This document shows positions 24,589 to 32,458 of a stretch of 40,178 nucleotides of DNA, in pieces (within the stretch, counting starts at the first letter, position 1; every line of letters begins with the position of its first letter). A program made the position numbers and the translations under genes. Source of the stretch: Bacilli bacterium (GTDB lineage Bacteria > Bacillota_I > Bacilli_A > RFN20 > CAG-826). The notes under the pieces were generated by a model. The model ran no database searches. It had not been told where the DNA came from and worked only from the letters and a program-made list of their open reading frames with translations. Location: positions 1 through 40,178 of the forward strand of contig JAGCDH010000026.1 in assembly GCA_017651165.1 (NCBI GenBank), in the 5' to 3' direction.

Positions 24589-24617
24589 TTGTAAACGCGC
24601 ATACATGCTCGTATAAT
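24589..24617 (+). promoter_or_regulatory. nifJ promoter
   Basis: TTGTAA (24589-24594) and a perfect TATAAT (24612-24617) lie 17 bases apart. TAGGAGGG follows before the ATG at 24646, in line with a highly expressed gene. Confidence 0.68.
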
Positions 24618-24645
24618 ATTAACGGTTATTTAGGAGGGATTTTTC

Positions 24646-27600
24646 ATGTCCGAAATTAAAAAGACAATGCTATCTGTTGATGGTAATACCGCAGCAGCAT
24701 TAGGTTCTTATAACTACATTGAAGTCGCAGGCATCTACCCAATTACCCCATCCTCCCCAATGGCGGAGAATATTGATGTCTATGCTTCCCAAAACCGTAA
24801 AAACTTCTTTGGCTCAGTCGTCAAAGTAAGCGAAATGCAATCTGAAGCTGGCGCTTCTGGTGCCGTTCACGGTGTTTTACAAGCTGGTGGTTTAGCGGCC
24901 ACATATACCGCTTCCCAAGGCTTATTATTAATGATTCCAAACATTTATAAATGGGTTGGTGAATTATTACCAGCCGTTTTACATGTTTCCGCGCGTTCAC
25001 TCGCCACACGTAGCTTATCCATCTTTGGTGATCACCAAGATATCTACGCTATCCGTCAAACCGGTATCGCAATGATTTGCTCCCACAGCGTCCAAGAAAT
25101 CGCTGACTTAACAAACGTTGCTCACTTAACCGCGATTGATGCGGAATATCCAGTTTGCCATTTCTTTGATGGTTTCAGAACATCTCATGAAATTCAAAAC
25201 GTTGAATTCATCGATGACAATGAATGGAAGAAATTACTTCCAATGGATAAAGTGGAAAAATTCAGAGCTCGCGCTTTGAACCCACACACTCACCCAGTCA
25301 CACGTGGTGGTGCGGAAAACGATGATATCTACTTCCAAGGTAGAGAAGCCCAAAACAAGAAAGTCGAAGAAGTCATTGAAGTCGCTGAAAAGTACTTCAA
25401 AGAAGCCACAAGACTTACTGGTCGTCCATACGCTCCATTCACCTATTATGGTGATAAGAACGCCGACAGAGTCATCATCGCCATGGGTTCCGTGACCGAA
25501 ACCATTACCGAAGTCATTGATGACTTAAATAAAAAAGGCGAAAAACTTGGTCTTATCAAAGTCCATCTGTATCGTCCATTCTCCGCTAAACACTTATTAG
25601 CAGTCCTTCCAAAATCAGTTAAAACTATCGCTGTCTTAGACAGAACTAAAGAAGCTGGTGCTTCTGGTGAACCTTTATATGAAGATGTCGTCGCCGTCCT
25701 CAATGCCAACAACGTCAACGTTGAAGTTATCGGTGGTAGATATGGCTTATCCAGTAAAGATACTCAACCAAAAGATATGAAGGCTGTCTATGACTTCATG
25801 AAAGCCGACAATCGTTGGAACGGCTTCACCGTTGGTATCAACGATGATGTCACTCACTTATCAATCCCAGTGGATAACGATTATCACGTGAAAGGTGACT
25901 ACACATCTTGCTTATTCTATGGTTTAGGCTCAGATGGTACCGTCTCCGCGAACAAATCATCCATTAAGATCATTGGTGATGCGACAGGTCAATATGCCCA
26001 AGCTTACTTCGCTTATGATAGCCGTAAAGCTGGTGGTGTAACCCGTTCTCACTTAAGATTTGGTAAATCCCCAATCCATTCTACATATTACGTTCAAAAC
26101 GCTGACTTCATCTCTTGTTCCTTAGATACATATCTCTTCAAGTTCGATATGTTAAAGAACTTAAAACAAGGTGGTACATTCTTACTCAATACTGATATGG
26201 ATGACGAAACCTTAGTGAAGATGATGCCAAACCGTGTCAAATATCAATTAGCCACTAAAGGCGCGAAGTTCTATGTCATCGACGCCAATAAGATTGCTGC
26301 TGAAATCGGTATGGGTAGACACACCAATACCATTCTCCAAGCTTCCTTCTTCTATCTTAACCAAGACATCATGCCATATGATGACGCTAATCACTGGATG
26401 AAGAAGTTCGCCGAAAAAGCATATGGTAAGAAAGGTCAAGACGTTGTGGAACTCAACTACAAAGCGATTGACGCTGGTACCGAAGGTTTAAGAGAAGTTA
26501 AAGTTGATCAAGCTTGGGCTAAATTAGAACCAAAGGTTGAATCTAGATTAATCGGTGACGATTACTTCGATAACTATGTTTCCGTCATTGGTAACTTAGG
26601 TGGTGATGACCTCCCAGTTAGCAAATTCATGGAATATGAATTATTAGACGGCACAATGAGAAACGATATCACATTCAATGAAAGACGTTCTATTGCGGAT
26701 AGAGTCCCATTATGGCACCCAGAAGCATGTATTCAATGTAACCAATGTGCATTCGTTTGCCCACACGCGACAATCCGTCCAATCTTAATGGATGAAAAAG
26801 AATACGAAGCCGCTCCAGAATTAGCTAAAGAAGCTATTCCAGCGATGGGCCCAGGTTTACAAGGTCTCAAGTTCCGTATCCAAGTTTCTCCACGTAACTG
26901 CGTTGGCTGTGGCCTTTGCGTCAGTGAATGTATGGCCAATAAGACCGGTAAGAACGCTCTTGAAATGGTTGAAGCCAAATCACAATTCGATCAAGAAGAA
27001 GCTGCTGCTTACTTGTTCAAACACGTTTCCTATAAAGCTGATAGATTACCAGCCGCCTTACAAAACAGTGTTAAGGGTGTTGGCTTCTTAATGCCATATA
27101 TGGAAATCAGTGGCGCTTGCGCTGGCTGTGGTGAAACCCCATACTATCGTTTAGTTAGCCAATTATTTGGTAAAGATATGCTCGTTGCTAACGCAACTGG
27201 TTGTTCCTCCATTTATAGTGGTTCCACTCCATTAACTCCATTCTGCACCGATAAAGAAGGTCAAGGTATTGCCTGGGCTAACTCCTTATTCGAAGACAAC
27301 GCTGAATTCGGCTATGGTATGAGAGTGGCGACAAATGCCAAGATCAAACGTATCATCGAAATCTTAAGCGCCGCTAAAGAAAACGTTGAACCAGAATTAG
27401 CCGCTAAGATTGATGAATACTTCGCCAATATCAAGAATAGACAAGCGATGCGCAAGATTGCTCCAGAACTCGCTGCTTTAGTTAAAGCCAGCAAGAATGA
27501 AGAAGTCAAAGAAGTCTTAGCGTATGAAAGAGACCTCGCTGATAAATCCGTTTGGATCGTCGGTGGTGATGGTTGGTCATATGATATCGGTTACGGTGGT

Positions 27601-28191
27601 TTAGATCACGTCATCGCTAACGAAGAAGATGTTAACATCTTAGTCTTAGATACCGAAGTCTACTCTAATACCGGTGGTCAATCCAGTAAGTCCTCACAAA
27701 CTGGTTCTATCGCGAAATTTACCGCTAGTGGTAAAACAACCGCGAAGAAGAACCTCGCTCTTATCGCGATGAGCTATGGTAACGTCTATGTTGCCCAAAT
27801 CAGCTTAGGCGCTAACCCAATCGCCGCGATTAAGGCTCTTAAAGAAGCGGAAAGCTATGATGGCCCATCATTAGTCATCTGCTACGCTCCATGTGCGAAC
27901 CATGGTATCAAAGGCGGTCTTGCTAACTCCATGAGACAAGAAAGATTAGCCGTTGAATGTGGTTATTTCCCAATCTTCCGTTATGATCCACGTAACGAAG
28001 CCGAAGGTAAACCAGCCTTAACACTTGATATGAAGGATCCAGACTACAGCAAGTTCAGAGACTTCGTCATGACAGAAACCAGATTCTCTCAACTTCCACG
28101 CGTCAATCCAGCCAACGCTGAAGAACTCTTAACCAAGAGTGAAAACTACGCGAAAGCTAGACTTGAAAGAATCAAAAAATTCGGTCTCTAA
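24646..28191 (+). CDS. nifJ: Pyruvate:ferredoxin (flavodoxin) oxidoreductase
   Basis: This single-chain enzyme converts pyruvate and CoA to acetyl-CoA and CO2, passing electrons to ferredoxin or flavodoxin in anaerobes. The 1181 residues match the family length. The N-terminal part has YPITPSSPMAE. Two [4Fe-4S] clusters are held by CIQCNQCAFVCP (about 694-705) and CVGCGLCVSEC (about 752-762). The C-terminal thiamine-diphosphate domain starts with CAGCGETPYYR (about 826) and includes GGDGWSYDIGYGG and YSNTGGQ. It has its own promoter and terminator, and strongly biased codons. A Rex-N-like gene lies two genes upstream. Identification is firm. Confidence 0.97.
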   Translation: MSEIKKTMLSVDGNTAAALGSYNYIEVAGIYPITPSSPMAENIDVYASQNRKNFFGSVVKVSEMQSEAGASGAVHGVLQAGGLAATYTASQGLLLMIPNIYKWVGELLPAVLHVSARSLATRSLSIFGDHQDIYAIRQTGIAMICSHSVQEIADLTNVAHLTAIDAEYPVCHFFDGFRTSHEIQNVEFIDDNEWKKLLPMDKVEKFRARALNPHTHPVTRGGAENDDIYFQGREAQNKKVEEVIEVAEKYFKEATRLTGRPYAPFTYYGDKNADRVIIAMGSVTETITEVIDDLNKKGEKLGLIKVHLYRPFSAKHLLAVLPKSVKTIAVLDRTKEAGASGEPLYEDVVAVLNANNVNVEVIGGRYGLSSKDTQPKDMKAVYDFMKADNRWNGFTVGINDDVTHLSIPVDNDYHVKGDYTSCLFYGLGSDGTVSANKSSIKIIGDATGQYAQAYFAYDSRKAGGVTRSHLRFGKSPIHSTYYVQNADFISCSLDTYLFKFDMLKNLKQGGTFLLNTDMDDETLVKMMPNRVKYQLATKGAKFYVIDANKIAAEIGMGRHTNTILQASFFYLNQDIMPYDDANHWMKKFAEKAYGKKGQDVVELNYKAIDAGTEGLREVKVDQAWAKLEPKVESRLIGDDYFDNYVSVIGNLGGDDLPVSKFMEYELLDGTMRNDITFNERRSIADRVPLWHPEACIQCNQCAFVCPHATIRPILMDEKEYEAAPELAKEAIPAMGPGLQGLKFRIQVSPRNCVGCGLCVSECMANKTGKNALEMVEAKSQFDQEEAAAYLFKHVSYKADRLPAALQNSVKGVGFLMPYMEISGACAGCGETPYYRLVSQLFGKDMLVANATGCSSIYSGSTPLTPFCTDKEGQGIAWANSLFEDNAEFGYGMRVATNAKIKRIIEILSAAKENVEPELAAKIDEYFANIKNRQAMRKIAPELAALVKASKNEEVKEVLAYERDLADKSVWIVGGDGWSYDIGYGGLDHVIANEEDVNILVLDTEVYSNTGGQSSKSSQTGSIAKFTASGKTTAKKNLALIAMSYGNVYVAQISLGANPIAAIKALKEAESYDGPSLVICYAPCANHGIKGGLANSMRQERLAVECGYFPIFRYDPRNEAEGKPALTLDMKDPDYSKFRDFVMTETRFSQLPRVNPANAEELLTKSENYAKARLERIKKFGL

Positions 28192-28211
28192 TATTTTATT
28201 AAATTACAATT

Positions 28212-28240
28212 AAGTGGGTTTTATAAAAGCCCACTTTTTT
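28212..28240 (+). terminator. nifJ terminator
   Basis: AAGTGGG pairs with CCCACTT, extended by TTTT/AAAA pairs, followed by TTTTTTGTTG. Confidence 0.88.
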
Positions 28241-28275
28241 GTTGCATATTGCTGGGCTTAAAAAATAGAAACCGC

Positions 28276-28281
28276 TATAAT
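28276..28281 (+). promoter_or_regulatory. -10 box of the thioesterase-aldolase operon
   Basis: A perfect TATAAT lies 24 bases before the ATG at 28305; no good -35 was found. GTGAGGGA is the ribosome-binding site. Confidence 0.45.
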
Positions 28282-28304
28282 AGGTAAAAAAGTGAGGGAC
28301 GATT

Positions 28305-28724
28305 ATGTACCAACATTACGTGCAATATTATGAAACCGATAAGATGGGTGTGACCCATCATTCTAATTACATCCGCTTTATGGAAGAAGCGAGAGTCGCT
28401 TTCTTCAATAGTGTTGGTTTAAACTATCTCGATTTAGAAAAAACTGGCATCGTTTCTCCTGTGGTTGGCTTAAACAATATCCGCTACAAAAGACCAAGTA
28501 CCGCTGGTGATACTTTAGATATTGAAGTGACAGTCAAAAGCATGACTAATGTCATCTTTACTCTTTCTTATGTCATGAAAAATAAAGATACTGTGGTCTT
28601 TATCGGCGATAGTGATCACTGTTTATTATCCCCAGAAGGCAAGATCATGCCGCTTAATGATCCAAGAGTGGCTAATATATGTAACAAGCTTAAAGAAATG
28701 ATTAAAGAGAACGGAGAAGAGTAA
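28305..28724 (+). CDS. Acyl-CoA thioesterase, YbgC/4HBT hot-dog family
   Basis: This 139-residue hot-dog-fold enzyme should hydrolyse acyl-CoA thioesters in the cytoplasm. The family motif is clear: YYETDKMGVTHHSNYIRFME (residues 8-27), with the catalytic Asp at 12 followed by the Gly/His/Asn pattern. Length is normal. Its stop codon shares one base with the start of the aldolase gene, so the two are translated together. The natural acyl group is unknown. 4HBT members can also act on phenolic acyl-CoAs. Confidence 0.85.
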   Translation: MYQHYVQYYETDKMGVTHHSNYIRFMEEARVAFFNSVGLNYLDLEKTGIVSPVVGLNNIRYKRPSTAGDTLDIEVTVKSMTNVIFTLSYVMKNKDTVVFIGDSDHCLLSPEGKIMPLNDPRVANICNKLKEMIKENGEE

Positions 28725-29746
28725 TGAAACACAAATTCACTAATGATTATTCATCCTTATGTCATCCTAGTATCTTAAAGTTTTTAGCTAGTCTTAATGA
28801 AGAACAAAATGTGGCTTATGGCTTAGATAAGCACTCTTTAAATGCTGAAAGATATATCAAAGATATATTCGAATCTCCGCGTGGACAAGTCTATTTCATC
28901 GCGGGTGGGACAATGACTAACCTTTTATTTATCAGCTACGCTTTAAGACCATACGAGGCCGTTATCTCTTTAGAAACCGGTCATATCAATGTTCATGAAA
29001 CCGGGGCTATTGAAGCAACTGGCCATAAGATTATTACCGTTAAAGGGAGCAATGGAAAAATGTCTCCAAGTGACATCTTAAATGTCTTAAAGATTTATAA
29101 GGATGAGCACATGGTTAAACCAAAATTGGTTTATATTTCTGATTCCACAGAAATTGGTACTATCTATACGAGAAAAGAATTAATCGCTTTAAATGAAGTG
29201 TGCAGGGAGCATGATTTATATTTATTTATCGATGGGGCGAGACTCGGTAGCGCGCTTACGAGCAAAGAAAACGATGTTGAACCGGGTTTATTCGGTCAAA
29301 TATGTGATGCTTTTTACGTCGGTGGTGCAAAAAACGGTCTTTTATTAGGCGAAGCCTTAGTTATTAATAATCCAGAATTGCAAAAAGACTTCCGTTACCA
29401 CATTAAGAATAAAGGGGCAATGATCTCTAAAGGCTATTTATTAGGGGCCATTTTTGAAGAAGCGTTTAGAAACGGCTTATACTTTGATATCGCTAAAGAT
29501 ACGAATGAAACTGCGGATTATTTAAAAGAGCAATTAGCTAACTTAGAAGTTAACATGCTTCCTTCACCCACTAATCAAATATTCGCTATTTTTAATAAAG
29601 AGCAAGCTAAGAAACTCATTAACGAATACGGTCTTGAATTATGGGAAGAAAGAGACAACGTAGTAGTGGTGAGATTCGTCGTTTCCTTTACCACAAAAAA
29701 GGCGGATGTCGATGAATTGATTAGCTTTATGAAAACTAATTTGTAA
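28724..29746 (+). CDS. Low-specificity L-threonine aldolase family enzyme
   Basis: This is a 340-residue pyridoxal-phosphate enzyme that should split threonine or allo-threonine into glycine and acetaldehyde. Visible family features are FIAGGTMTNLLF, an active-site-type ETGHINVHETGAIEATGHK (conserved His), LFIDGARLGSAL (Asp that binds the cofactor nitrogen) and GGAKNGLLLGEAL, which carries the likely Schiff-base lysine. Close relatives of this beta-eliminating lyase family use other substrates. It overlaps the thioesterase gene by one base. The terminator at 29774 ends the operon. Confidence 0.87.
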   Translation: MKHKFTNDYSSLCHPSILKFLASLNEEQNVAYGLDKHSLNAERYIKDIFESPRGQVYFIAGGTMTNLLFISYALRPYEAVISLETGHINVHETGAIEATGHKIITVKGSNGKMSPSDILNVLKIYKDEHMVKPKLVYISDSTEIGTIYTRKELIALNEVCREHDLYLFIDGARLGSALTSKENDVEPGLFGQICDAFYVGGAKNGLLLGEALVINNPELQKDFRYHIKNKGAMISKGYLLGAIFEEAFRNGLYFDIAKDTNETADYLKEQLANLEVNMLPSPTNQIFAIFNKEQAKKLINEYGLELWEERDNVVVVRFVVSFTTKKADVDELISFMKTNL

Positions 29747-29773
29747 GTGACTATTGGGGTAGGTGACAAAAAT

Positions 29774-29798
29774 AGGCGACAGAGTCGCCTTTTTATAT
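29774..29798 (+). terminator. Terminator after the threonine aldolase gene
   Basis: A perfect 7-bp GC-rich stem (AGGCGAC / GTCGCCT) with loop AGA is followed by TTTTTATATTTTT. Confidence 0.88.
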
Positions 29799-29823
29799 TT
29801 TTCTAACCTCAAAAAAGAAATAT

Positions 29824-29852
29824 TTGCAAGAATTTTAACTTTCTTATATAAT
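29824..29852 (+). promoter_or_regulatory. Promoter of the small unknown gene at 29881
   Basis: TTGCAA (29824-29829) and a perfect TATAAT (29847-29852) lie 17 bases apart. TTAAGGAAA follows before the ATG. Confidence 0.7.
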
Positions 29853-29880
29853 TTTACTCGTAGGTTAAGGAAATATCGTT

Positions 29881-30270
29881 ATGAAAAAAGATCTAAGAGA
29901 AGTCGAAGCTTTAGTGCAGATCGTTGAAGAATACGCTTCTGTGCAAAAGAATATCGCTAATTTACCTTGTGGCTATATTTCTGTTAAACAAATTAGTGGC
30001 CACACATATTGCTATCGTCAATGGAGAGAAGGAAAGAGAATCATTTCTCAATATGTTCCTGATGCCCTCCTTTCTAGCGTGAAACGTAAAATCGCTGTTA
30101 GAAAAGAAAACGAAGCATTATTAAAAGTCATTAAGAAAGATCTCAAGAAAGCTACACGCAAAGTCGCTAAGAGTGGCCTTCTTACCGAAGAAGATGTCAT
30201 CGCCTTATTAGATGTCGCTATGAATGATGGCGATGTTAATGCTGAAGCGGAAAAGCGTTTAGCAAAATAA
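29881..30270 (+). CDS. Unknown small protein with a YYR-REGK-type motif
   Basis: The product has 129 residues and its function is unknown. The segment LPCGYISVKQISGHTYCYRQ then WREGKRIISQYV (about 24-56) resembles a short beta motif found in many small Firmicutes proteins of unknown role (general form GxIxxKxxxGxxYxYxQxREGxK). The rest is predicted helical and rich in Lys and Ala, ending in an acidic/basic helix. It is soluble with no signal peptide. It has a good promoter. A terminator separates it from the kinase gene downstream. Confidence 0.6.
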   Translation: MKKDLREVEALVQIVEEYASVQKNIANLPCGYISVKQISGHTYCYRQWREGKRIISQYVPDALLSSVKRKIAVRKENEALLKVIKKDLKKATRKVAKSGLLTEEDVIALLDVAMNDGDVNAEAEKRLAK

Positions 30271-30285
30271 GAATAAAGATGAAAT

Positions 30286-30314
30286 AGTGGATTATTAACA
30301 ATTCACTTTTTCTT
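30286..30314 (+). terminator. Terminator after the small unknown gene
   Basis: AGTGGAT pairs with ATTCACT (one G-T pair) around TATTAACA and is followed by TTTTTCTTT. The kinase gene starts 13 bases later. Confidence 0.6.
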
Positions 30315-30326
30315 TGCCCAAAAGCT

Positions 30327-30824
30327 ATGAATCGATTAATTATTCTTTCTGGTGTTCCTGGTAGTGGTAAGTCCTATTTTTCGAGTGTCTTGAAATCAGA
30401 AAAAAGCGAGGGCGTGTATATAATAAGTAGTGACCAACTACGTTATGAACTATTAGGAAACCAAAGGGATTTAAGTCAAGACGATAAGATCTGGAAAAGG
30501 TTTTATGAACTCGCTAAAGAGTATAGCGCTATTAAAGATGCAACAGTGGTTTTAGATTCCACAAACGCGAAAAAGATTTATCGTTTGGACAACATCAAAC
30601 CATATCGTAAATTGTATGATGAAATTGATGTCGTAGTGTTCCAACTCGATAAAGAAACAGTCTTAAAACAAAATAGGGAAAGAGAGAATCCCATTCCTGA
30701 AAACGCATTATTAAAATTAATCGATGAATTTGAATTACCAGACGAAGAAGAAAAAGAATTCTTTGACCATATTGATGTCATAAAAAGTCATCGTATTAAG
30801 CAAATCATCAAACACTATTTATAG
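30327..30824 (+). CDS. P-loop kinase (AAA_33 / polynucleotide-kinase-like)
   Basis: This is a 165-residue ATP-binding protein. Walker A GVPGSGKS lies at residues 9-16 and SSDQLRYEL follows. VVLDSTNAKKIYRLDNI (about 73-89) is the pattern seen in small kinases related to T4 polynucleotide kinase and zeta-type toxins. The substrate cannot be told. The ATG at 30327 has no Shine-Dalgarno and comes shortly after a terminator, with no clear promoter between. tRNA-Pro starts 12 bases after the stop and may be on the same transcript. Confidence 0.75.
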   Translation: MNRLIILSGVPGSGKSYFSSVLKSEKSEGVYIISSDQLRYELLGNQRDLSQDDKIWKRFYELAKEYSAIKDATVVLDSTNAKKIYRLDNIKPYRKLYDEIDVVVFQLDKETVLKQNRERENPIPENALLKLIDEFELPDEEEKEFFDHIDVIKSHRIKQIIKHYL

Positions 30825-30835
30825 ACATGATACAT

Positions 30836-30912
30836 CGGGACGTAGCGCAGCTTGGTAGCGCACTTCCTTGGGGTGGAAGGGGTCGTCAGTTCAAATCTGA
30901 TCGTTCCGACCA
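30836..30912 (+). tRNA. tRNA-Pro (anticodon GGG)
   Basis: All four stems pair. The acceptor is CGGGACG/CGTTCCG, the D stem GCGC/GCGC, the anticodon stem CTTCC/GGAAG with loop TTGGGGT (anticodon GGG, Pro CCC/CCU codons), and the T stem GTCAG/CTGAT. CCA is encoded. Length is 77 bases. No separate promoter is clear; it lies 12 bases after the kinase gene. Confidence 0.93.
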
Positions 30913-30920
30913 GTAAAAAT

Positions 30921-30945
30921 AAAACGAGGTTAACCTCGTTTTTCA
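30921..30945 (+). terminator. Terminator after tRNA-Pro
   Basis: An exact palindrome (AAAACGAGGTT / AACCTCGTTTT) is followed by further T residues. It gives a strong hairpin. Confidence 0.85.
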
Positions 30946-30970
30946 TTTAATTAACATAACATAATTAAAT

Positions 30971-31011
30971 ATTTTGGACAAATTTCAAAAACCACGTCTA
31001 TTGGTTAAGTA
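30971..31011 (+). repeat. 41-base repeat, copy 2
   Basis: This copy matches 24061-24101 at 35 of 41 positions without gaps. Unlike copy 1, it is not followed by a ribosome-binding site and an intact gene. Confidence 0.8.
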
Positions 31012-31015
31012 TTGA

Positions 31016-31138
31016 TTTAGAGATCGTTCTAAAGATTCAAAAGAAAACGCCTATCTATGGGAAATACTACAAGCGGCGGAAAATAAAAACCCCAGTAAAT
31101 GGGGTGCACAGATTAACTGTGAGTCGGCATCAAACTAG
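31016..31138 (+). pseudogene. Possible 3' remnant of a gene
   Basis: A frame between a TGA (31013) and a TAG (31136-31138) encodes 40 residues of protein-like composition (for example ENAYLWEILQAAE and NPSKWGAQINCES) but has no start codon. It begins directly after copy 2 of the 41-base repeat. It may be the tail of a deleted gene, or chance. Confidence 0.25.
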
Positions 31139-31215
31139 TGATGACCACGACCGTATCTTTATTTAACCAAAAAAGAGTATTGAGAGCAAGATAAAAAAGA
31201 GAATTGTAAAACTCA

Positions 31216-31258
31216 TTGAGTTGTAAGCGACTTATTTTTATAATAAGTACAACGTTGT
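31216..31258 (+). promoter_or_regulatory. Promoter and palindromic operators of the SGNH esterase gene
   Basis: TTGAGT (31216-31221) and TATAAT (31239-31244) lie 17 bases apart. The inverted repeat CTTATT-TTTAT-AATAAG (31231-31247) covers the -10 box, and the perfect palindrome ACAACGTTGT (31249-31258) falls at the expected transcription start. Both places suit a repressor. GGAGGT precedes the ATG at 31283. Confidence 0.58.
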
Positions 31259-31282
31259 CGTTACTTAATAATGGAGGTAACT

Positions 31283-32329
31283 ATGAAACATTTTAAACAT
31301 TTAATGCTTTGTGGCGTTGGTTTTCTCGCTATGAGCGCAACCGCTTGCAACAATGGCGGTGGTGGTAACCAAAAAGATCCAAACGAAGTATCGGTCTTCC
31401 TTTTATCCGGCCAATCCAATATGCAAGGTAATTCTGGCATTTCTGGCTTAAAGCAAGCTTTCACAGATTTAGGATTTGAAGATTATGATGAAGTTTCTGC
31501 CGGCATCAAGACAGTTCAATCAAGTGTCTACTGCGCAGGCTATGGTGAACTAGATCACACAAAATTGGAAAAGAACTCTAAACTCCAATCCTACACCAAT
31601 GCTGAAAACCAATTTGCTGGAAAATTCATTGATACTGTTCCAGGTTTTGGCAATTTCAATGGTACCTCTGGTACAAATATGGGCCCAGAATTCGGCGCAG
31701 CTTATGCTTTAAAAGATGCCGCTACTGAAGATAAGCCAATCTTCTTTGTAAAGATGGCTTCTAATGGTTCTGGCTTCGCTCAAAGTGGAACAGATTATAA
31801 CTGGCCAGTCAAAGATGCAGAAGGCAATTTCCCAGAAATCAACTTATATGATACATTTGCAAAGCCATTTTTAATGAATAACCTCGCTCTTATCGAAGGC
31901 ATGGGCTTAAAGCCAGTCATTAAAGGTTGGTTATGGCACCAAGGCGAAAGTGATTGTGACGGCGGTACAAAAACCGCAAGCTATGCGCAAAGATTAAGCG
32001 ACATGGTTGCTAAATTCAGAGAAGATTTTGCGGATTATGCTAGAAATGAAGATGGCGATAATATCGCTTTCATTGATGGTATGGTTTATCAAGGTTCAGG
32101 TACTGCCTGGACAAAGCCAGAAGACATGAATGCACAAAAACAAGCATTCGCAGATTCCGCAGACAACAATTATCTTGTTGATATTTACGCCAACGAAGAA
32201 AAGATTGCGGACAATGAATTAAAACCAGGTAGCCCAGGTGGCGATTCTACGCACTACAATACCAAGAGTTCTTTAAGACTTGGTATGGCATATGGTAAAG
32301 TCATTCTTGATAACGACCTATTAGACTAA
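31283..32329 (+). CDS. Sialate-O-acetylesterase-like (SASA/SGNH) lipoprotein esterase
   Basis: This is a 348-residue surface lipoprotein predicted to remove acetyl groups from sugars. The signal peptide ends ATAC (Cys22), a slightly unusual lipobox, followed by an Asn/Gly linker. The catalytic pattern of the SASA family is clear: LLSGQSNMQG with Ser45, WLWHQGESD (about 216-224), and DSTHYN with Asp321 and His324. The ATG at 31283 is chosen over one at 31271 because GGAGGT lies between them. It is a single-gene unit with its own promoter and terminator. Targets could be sialic acid, xylan or peptidoglycan acetyl groups. Confidence 0.83.
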   Translation: MKHFKHLMLCGVGFLAMSATACNNGGGGNQKDPNEVSVFLLSGQSNMQGNSGISGLKQAFTDLGFEDYDEVSAGIKTVQSSVYCAGYGELDHTKLEKNSKLQSYTNAENQFAGKFIDTVPGFGNFNGTSGTNMGPEFGAAYALKDAATEDKPIFFVKMASNGSGFAQSGTDYNWPVKDAEGNFPEINLYDTFAKPFLMNNLALIEGMGLKPVIKGWLWHQGESDCDGGTKTASYAQRLSDMVAKFREDFADYARNEDGDNIAFIDGMVYQGSGTAWTKPEDMNAQKQAFADSADNNYLVDIYANEEKIADNELKPGSPGGDSTHYNTKSSLRLGMAYGKVILDNDLLD

Positions 32330-32352
32330 TTAACATCTAAGCAATAATAGAG

Positions 32353-32379
32353 ACCACCCTTTGGGTGGTTTTCTTTTTT
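32353..32379 (+). terminator. Terminator after the esterase gene
   Basis: A perfect 7-bp stem (ACCACCC / GGGTGGT) with loop TTT is followed by TTTTCTTTTTT. Confidence 0.9.
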
Positions 32380-32433
32380 GCTACTTGAAAAGATATTCTT
32401 TTTTGCCTTTATATAGTCATATTTTCGTAATTT

Positions 32434-32442
32434 TGATAAAAT
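32434..32442 (+). promoter_or_regulatory. Extended -10 promoter of the uvrA operon
   Basis: TGATAAAAT is an extended -10 element 16 bases before the uvrA ATG; the -35 is weak. The leader would be about 10 bases and has only a poor ribosome-binding site. No clear LexA box was noticed. Confidence 0.45.
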
Positions 32443-32458
32443 AACGAAGACTAAAGAT

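Larger units (their letters stand above)
30946..31215. other. Gene-free stretch between tRNA-Pro and the esterase promoter
   Basis: No complete gene is seen in the 370 bases between tRNA-Pro and the esterase gene. The region holds copy 2 of the 41-base repeat (30971-31011) and a 40-codon open stretch without start codon (31016-31138). It also has two small adjacent hairpins: ACCCC/GGGGT at 31089-31105 and CACAG/CTGTG at 31107-31121. The segment 31140-31215 is A-rich with nothing recognisable. Confidence 0.6.

Noticed and set aside
30327-30824. Zeta-type toxin
   Set aside because: No epsilon-like antitoxin lies beside it, and the motifs fit generic small P-loop kinases equally well.
31089-31121. 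Structured small RNA formed by two adjacent hairpins
   Set aside because: The stems are only 5 bp each, the loops are not a known motif, and no promoter or terminator frames them.
30969-31168. A coding gene running through copy 2 of the 41-base repeat
   Set aside because: The frame FWTNF... onward is open for about 65 codons but has no ATG, GTG or TTG start and no ribosome-binding site.
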